DNA from: Pseudoscleropodium purum
Lineage: Eukaryota > Streptophyta > Bryopsida > Hypnales > Brachytheciaceae
Assembly (NCBI GenBank): GCA_963969395.1
Contig: OZ017803.1
Location: 21,886,001 to 21,950,000 of the forward strand
DNA length: 64,000 nucleotides
Reading direction: 5' to 3'
In this document: positions 60,198-64,000 of the stretch, piece after piece
Position numbering within the stretch: position 1 is the stretch's first letter
Layout: the number at the start of each line of letters is the position of its first letter
Position numbers and translations under genes: made by a program
The notes under the pieces: generated by a model
Databases searched by the model: none
What the model saw: the letters and a program-made list of their open reading frames with translations, nothing else
What the model was told of the DNA's origin: nothing

Positions 60198-61045
60198 CAC
60201 TAGAAGAAAATGAGGGTTTTGCAACTATAATAAGCAACTCATTTTGTATTTGTGTAGGACGTTTGCAACTAGGTGACAATGTAGAGCCCGTAGTTGCAAT
60301 GGACAAGTTGCATTAGTTGCAAACGAGTTGTAGGTTTTTTTGTCATCCAACACTATGCAAAGAATTTCATCCTTGTGTACAGCTTGTTTGCAACTTGTGG
60401 ATTTGTAGATTTCAAAATATTAATCTCAAGGATTTGAAGATTTCAAAATTTCATATCCATTTTCTTTCTAAATGTTAGAATTTCAAAACTACCTTTTTCT
60501 AGATTTTAGAATTTCATATCTATCTTTTTGTAGATTTAAAATATTCAATTATATAGATTTAAAATTTTCTTGAATTTTAATTACTTTTTTTATTTCTACC
60601 AAATCGTAGATATTTTAGAATTCTATCAAAAAAAATTCATTGTATACAACTATAACAACTTACAAGTCTTGTATGTTCAATCTAATAGTACTCTTTACAA
60701 TTGATATGGGACAATTGATATAAGACAAATGGGAATGAATTTTGAAAGTAACTAGAAAACAACTAGTGTGCAACTAAGAAACAACTAGTGTCCAACTAAG
60801 AAACTAGTATGAATGTAACTACAGTTGCATGATAATTGCATAGGAAACTAGTTGTTTCCTAGTTGTTTTTTGCAACTATAGAATGACAACTTTGCAACTA
60901 AACAATGTATAAATATTGTACAACAACAACACAAAACAATCACATTAGATTTGGTGCTAATAGAGAGGAAACTAGTTGCATGATAGTTGCATAGGACACT
61001 AATTGCATAGTAGTGGGTTGTGCCAGACATGTTTTTCTTCTAGTG
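60198..61045. mobile_element. Second, unrelated non-autonomous CACTA transposon, 848 bp
   Basis: The left end CACTAGAAGAAAA and the reverse complement of the right end are identical for 13 bp. The 3-bp flanks are ATT and GTT, an imperfect match to the duplication expected for CACTA elements. Both subterminal zones are packed with GCAACTA/TAGTTGC and related motifs in both orientations, which is the CACTA subterminal pattern but a different motif from the element at 42438. No transposase frame is present. Confidence 0.75.
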
Positions 61046-63015
61046 GTTGGTCGCGCGTGCCAATTGATAAAGTAGCTTCTATGGGAGTGATCATGGTTAA
61101 AGGTTAAATTTTGCATTTCTAACAAAACTTTGAGTCACATGAAGTAGTTTCTTCATAATTCTAAGAAAAAGCATTCAAAAGATAATTACTACAAAAGCCA
61201 TGATAAAATTATATCAATTTCCATCTCAATGTAGTCATCTTAGAAAATTGATTAAAAAATATTTACTCATTTTTCTATTTTATTTTAGTGCATGGATTGA
61301 TGTTTGTTCAAAAACTTTTGATTTATTCTATTTTGATTAAACTCATAACCCCTAAAGTTCAAAGTATACCATTGGAGGACATTTGGAAGTTTGATTCAAT
61401 TCTTATAGTCTCAATTTTTTGTAGGATTTTTTTAATTCTTTTGAGATAGAAAAATAGATTAATTAGATTTTGGAGAATATAGTTTTTATTTAAATTAATG
61501 TTCGAGAGCAAATTTATGCCTTATAAAACTCAAAAATAGTCAAGTTTTGGCAACCAAAAAAAATCACAAAAATTATAAATAAATTTTCATAAATTTTATT
61601 TTTTATATATTAGATTTTTATCTATATATAGTATAATTTATTCATTTCATTAATATTGCAATCTCTACTAAGAGTACATGGCAGCCTTGACACTTTTCCC
61701 TCATGATGTGATCCTTATAGTAATTATTTGAGGCAATTTCAAATAAAGCCTGGAATATTGCAATGCTAAGCTTGAACTTAAGATGCACAATATTGAATTT
61801 AGAGCAAGATTTTGCCATCCAACATGGTTGAGGTGCTTTCATTTGTAATAGGCCTAAGTACTTTGCTACACCTTGTAATCCAAATACACATGCCTCAAAT
61901 TTTTTTTATTTGACATAGGGGGCTATTTAGCTATTATTTCACTTTTATGCACCTATTTTTTTCTACTTCTAGTTTTAATCTATTTTCCTACACCTTATAG
62001 TAGCTAAAATTGAAATTTAAGGCATTGCCCCTATTGTAATTCAAAAAATTTATAAGAGGTTTTAGGGTTGACTAATATAATAGAACATGTACATTTTAAC
62101 TATTGTTGCACATAACTTACATAAATAGTATACATAAAAATACCATGTATCAAAAAATTTGTACAAATGAATTATACATGTATAATAGGAGAAAATTCTA
62201 CTAAAACTAAAACACCTACAAGTAGTATTATATTGGTTAGCTTGACTTATGCAATGCATCTCTGAATAATACTTGGTACAAATTTGAACTAGAGCAAACA
62301 AATAGGTAACAATCCAAAACAAGATATGATTGTTGATTAATTTGTCTCTTTGCATATGAAAAATAGAACCTCCTCGTGTAAGTTCTTTCCCTCTATTTTA
62401 GACTATCCCTCGTATAGATTTACAAATTATGTACTATTAATCATTACTTTGTATTATATATTAATTGTAATATAGTATGTTTCAAAAAAGTGAAGTTGTA
62501 GTAGCTTGAATATATTTTTAATAATTAACTCCAACATTTAAAATGTACCCTATAGTAGGTCTCACCTTGTTTATAAAGTAAATGCTAGTGAAGTACTTTG
62601 GGTAATAAGTTAGAAATTATTAAAAGTCTAATAATAAAAGAATTATTATTCTTCATAACATTCTAGAGCCATTGGAGAGGCTACCTTTACCTCTCCAGAG
62701 CCCTCATCCACCAAATCCATACATACATCATTCATGTAAGTTGTAGTACTGGGATAGTGGCACTACATTTAAGGCATGTTCTATTTTTTTTGGCTAATTA
62801 TAGGACTAAACATATAAATCAACAAGATTTGTCATGAAAAACGTTTTTTCAAAAATCCCAAGGTAGAATCCATTGAGTAGAACTCCAATGGAAACTATCA
62901 TGTAGCCATCACAATAACCTGTTTTTTATTTACAAATGAGGAGAGAATCTCTTTATATGCACAATGGGTGATAGGAAGTAGAACAACCCATATGAGATAA
63001 ATATATTAAAATTTG
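61046..63015. other. AT-rich DNA with an R2 fragment (about 61290-61560), no gene
   Basis: The R2 fragment repeats the TTTATTCTATTTTGATTAAA and GAGATAGAAAAATAGATTAA wording. The rest is featureless; the minus-strand frames at 61642-61842 and 62062-62355 have no recognisable domain. Confidence 0.45.
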
Positions 63016-63021
63016 TAATTT

Positions 63022-63192
63022 CATCTTTAAAGTTTTTTTTTGAGATTCCAATCCTTCAATCAAAAGTAATGGACAAATTTCAAAGAGGATGTTTGAAAAT
63101 GTAAAAACAAATTCCCTTCCAACCCCTCTCTTAAATTTGTTCTTAACTTTTGATTGGAGGATTGAAATCCCAAACGGATTTTTGAAGATAAA
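63022..63192. repeat. Foldback with about 65-bp arms
   Basis: GAGATTCCAATCCTTCAATC at 63042 pairs with GATTGGAGGATTGAAATCCC ending at 63171. Pairing continues inwards (ACAAATTT, AGAGAGG-like) and outwards for a total of about 65 bp. The loop is about 35 nt. MITE-like or small-RNA precursor-like. Confidence 0.65.
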
Positions 63193-63199
63193 ACATCAT

Positions 63200-64000
63200 T
63201 TCAATTATCAACTTTTTTTAACAAATTTTTTCTGAAAAAAGTTGATCTACTATGCCTAAATCTGAAATTCTACTCCAATCACAATTCTTGCTTTAATTTG
63301 ATTAAATTATAAGCAGTTGAGAAACTATATATTCTAATTTATATATCCCACATAGTTAGTTCTACTTCTTACCACCCCATAAGTATATAAAGAGTTGTCT
63401 TCTCATTCTGGACTTTGAAATATGAATGGCATACAAAGTAGTTCAAGGAAATTCCAACATTGAAATATGCTACTTTAATGAATTGATTGCTACTTTGTTA
63501 AAAGTTGTTATTGTTTGCAATATTCAAATTACAGCATGTGATTTTCCAATCCCCCTTGTGTGTGTAGTTATGACCTTGGCATCCATCACAACACTCACAG
63601 TATCAATATTTATCCACACGAGTAATTGAACTCAAGTTGGATTTGGAATATTCCACATCATTCCGTCAGAACAAAGACAACTTCCTAGACTGTTCTAGAA
63701 TGTTATGTTATCTTTATCAATAATCAAATCAAATACAAAATAAAATTTGTAAATATAAATAAATAAATTTGTGTTTCAAATCATTTCTGAACTTTCAACT
63801 TAAATCAAAATTATTTTATTATTATTATTATTATTATTATTGATATCTTTATTAAAATATTGTAATTGTATGTGATGTGGGTTAATGAACAAACAAATTA
63901 TAAAAAGCAAAAGTTGTGGTTGAACTTATTTGGTTTCATTTTACAACTTTTGATGTATAGAATCATGATTCCATGGCCAAGTTGTGGCTTCATTTCATTG
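63200..64000. other. AT-rich DNA with an (ATT)n microsatellite, no gene seen
   Basis: An ATT/TTA microsatellite occupies about 63813-63841. The 67-codon frame at 63426-63629 is hydrophobic but unrecognised. Confidence 0.5.

Noticed and set aside
63426..63629. Small hydrophobic protein gene
   Set aside because: The frame is AT-rich and CpG-free, with no recognisable domain or promoter; it is expected by chance in this composition.

Overview
This is a low-gene-density, AT-rich stretch of land-plant nuclear DNA. Three things point to a plant, and most likely a moss: introns with GT-AG borders, CACTA and Stowaway/mariner-type transposons, and a PLS-class pentatricopeptide repeat protein ending in a complete DYW domain whose wording is typical of moss homologues. 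The species cannot be fixed from the sequence. CpG dinucleotides are scarce in the repeat-filled DNA but kept in a few islands (about 1341-2760, 3930-7480, 24200-24607, 27500-28850 and 44850-50350). These islands coincide with the genes and gene-like segments.

Layout. 1-900 holds nothing recognisable. 1341-2760 is a gene-like, CpG-retaining segment with a TATA box but no convincing reading frame. 4854-5504 (minus) is a small DUF7748-like gene with a 12-residue repeat tail. 6206-7242 (minus) is a two-exon gene for a three-segment membrane protein. From 7.5 to 44 kb the window is mostly decayed dispersed repeats. Set into these are a broken acidic ORF (14798-15304), a truncated secretory-type ORF (24464-24607), a decayed coding fragment (27533-28850), a 292-bp tandem array (33519-34460), a Stowaway/mariner-type element (40609-41612) and a non-autonomous CACTA element (42438-44083). 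The main gene is the DYW-type PPR gene on the minus strand. Its large exon is 44823-47339, a short first coding exon is proposed at 48602-48679, and its 5' leader runs back to a TATA box near 50383. From 51.3 to 60 kb lie two copies of a repeat-borne gene family. The larger copy (52456-56649) has a C-terminal part resembling a DNA-methyltransferase fold and at least five C-to-T type stop codons. The smaller copy (about 59150-59990) has lost that core. A second CACTA element (60198-61045) and AT-rich DNA close the window.

The intact genes are not an operon or pathway. The PPR protein is expected to act on organelle RNA. The two small genes near the left end have no assigned function. The most interesting candidates are the methyltransferase-like repeat family and the unusual modular leader and split transit peptide of the PPR gene. 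All domain names here are by eye; no database search was possible.
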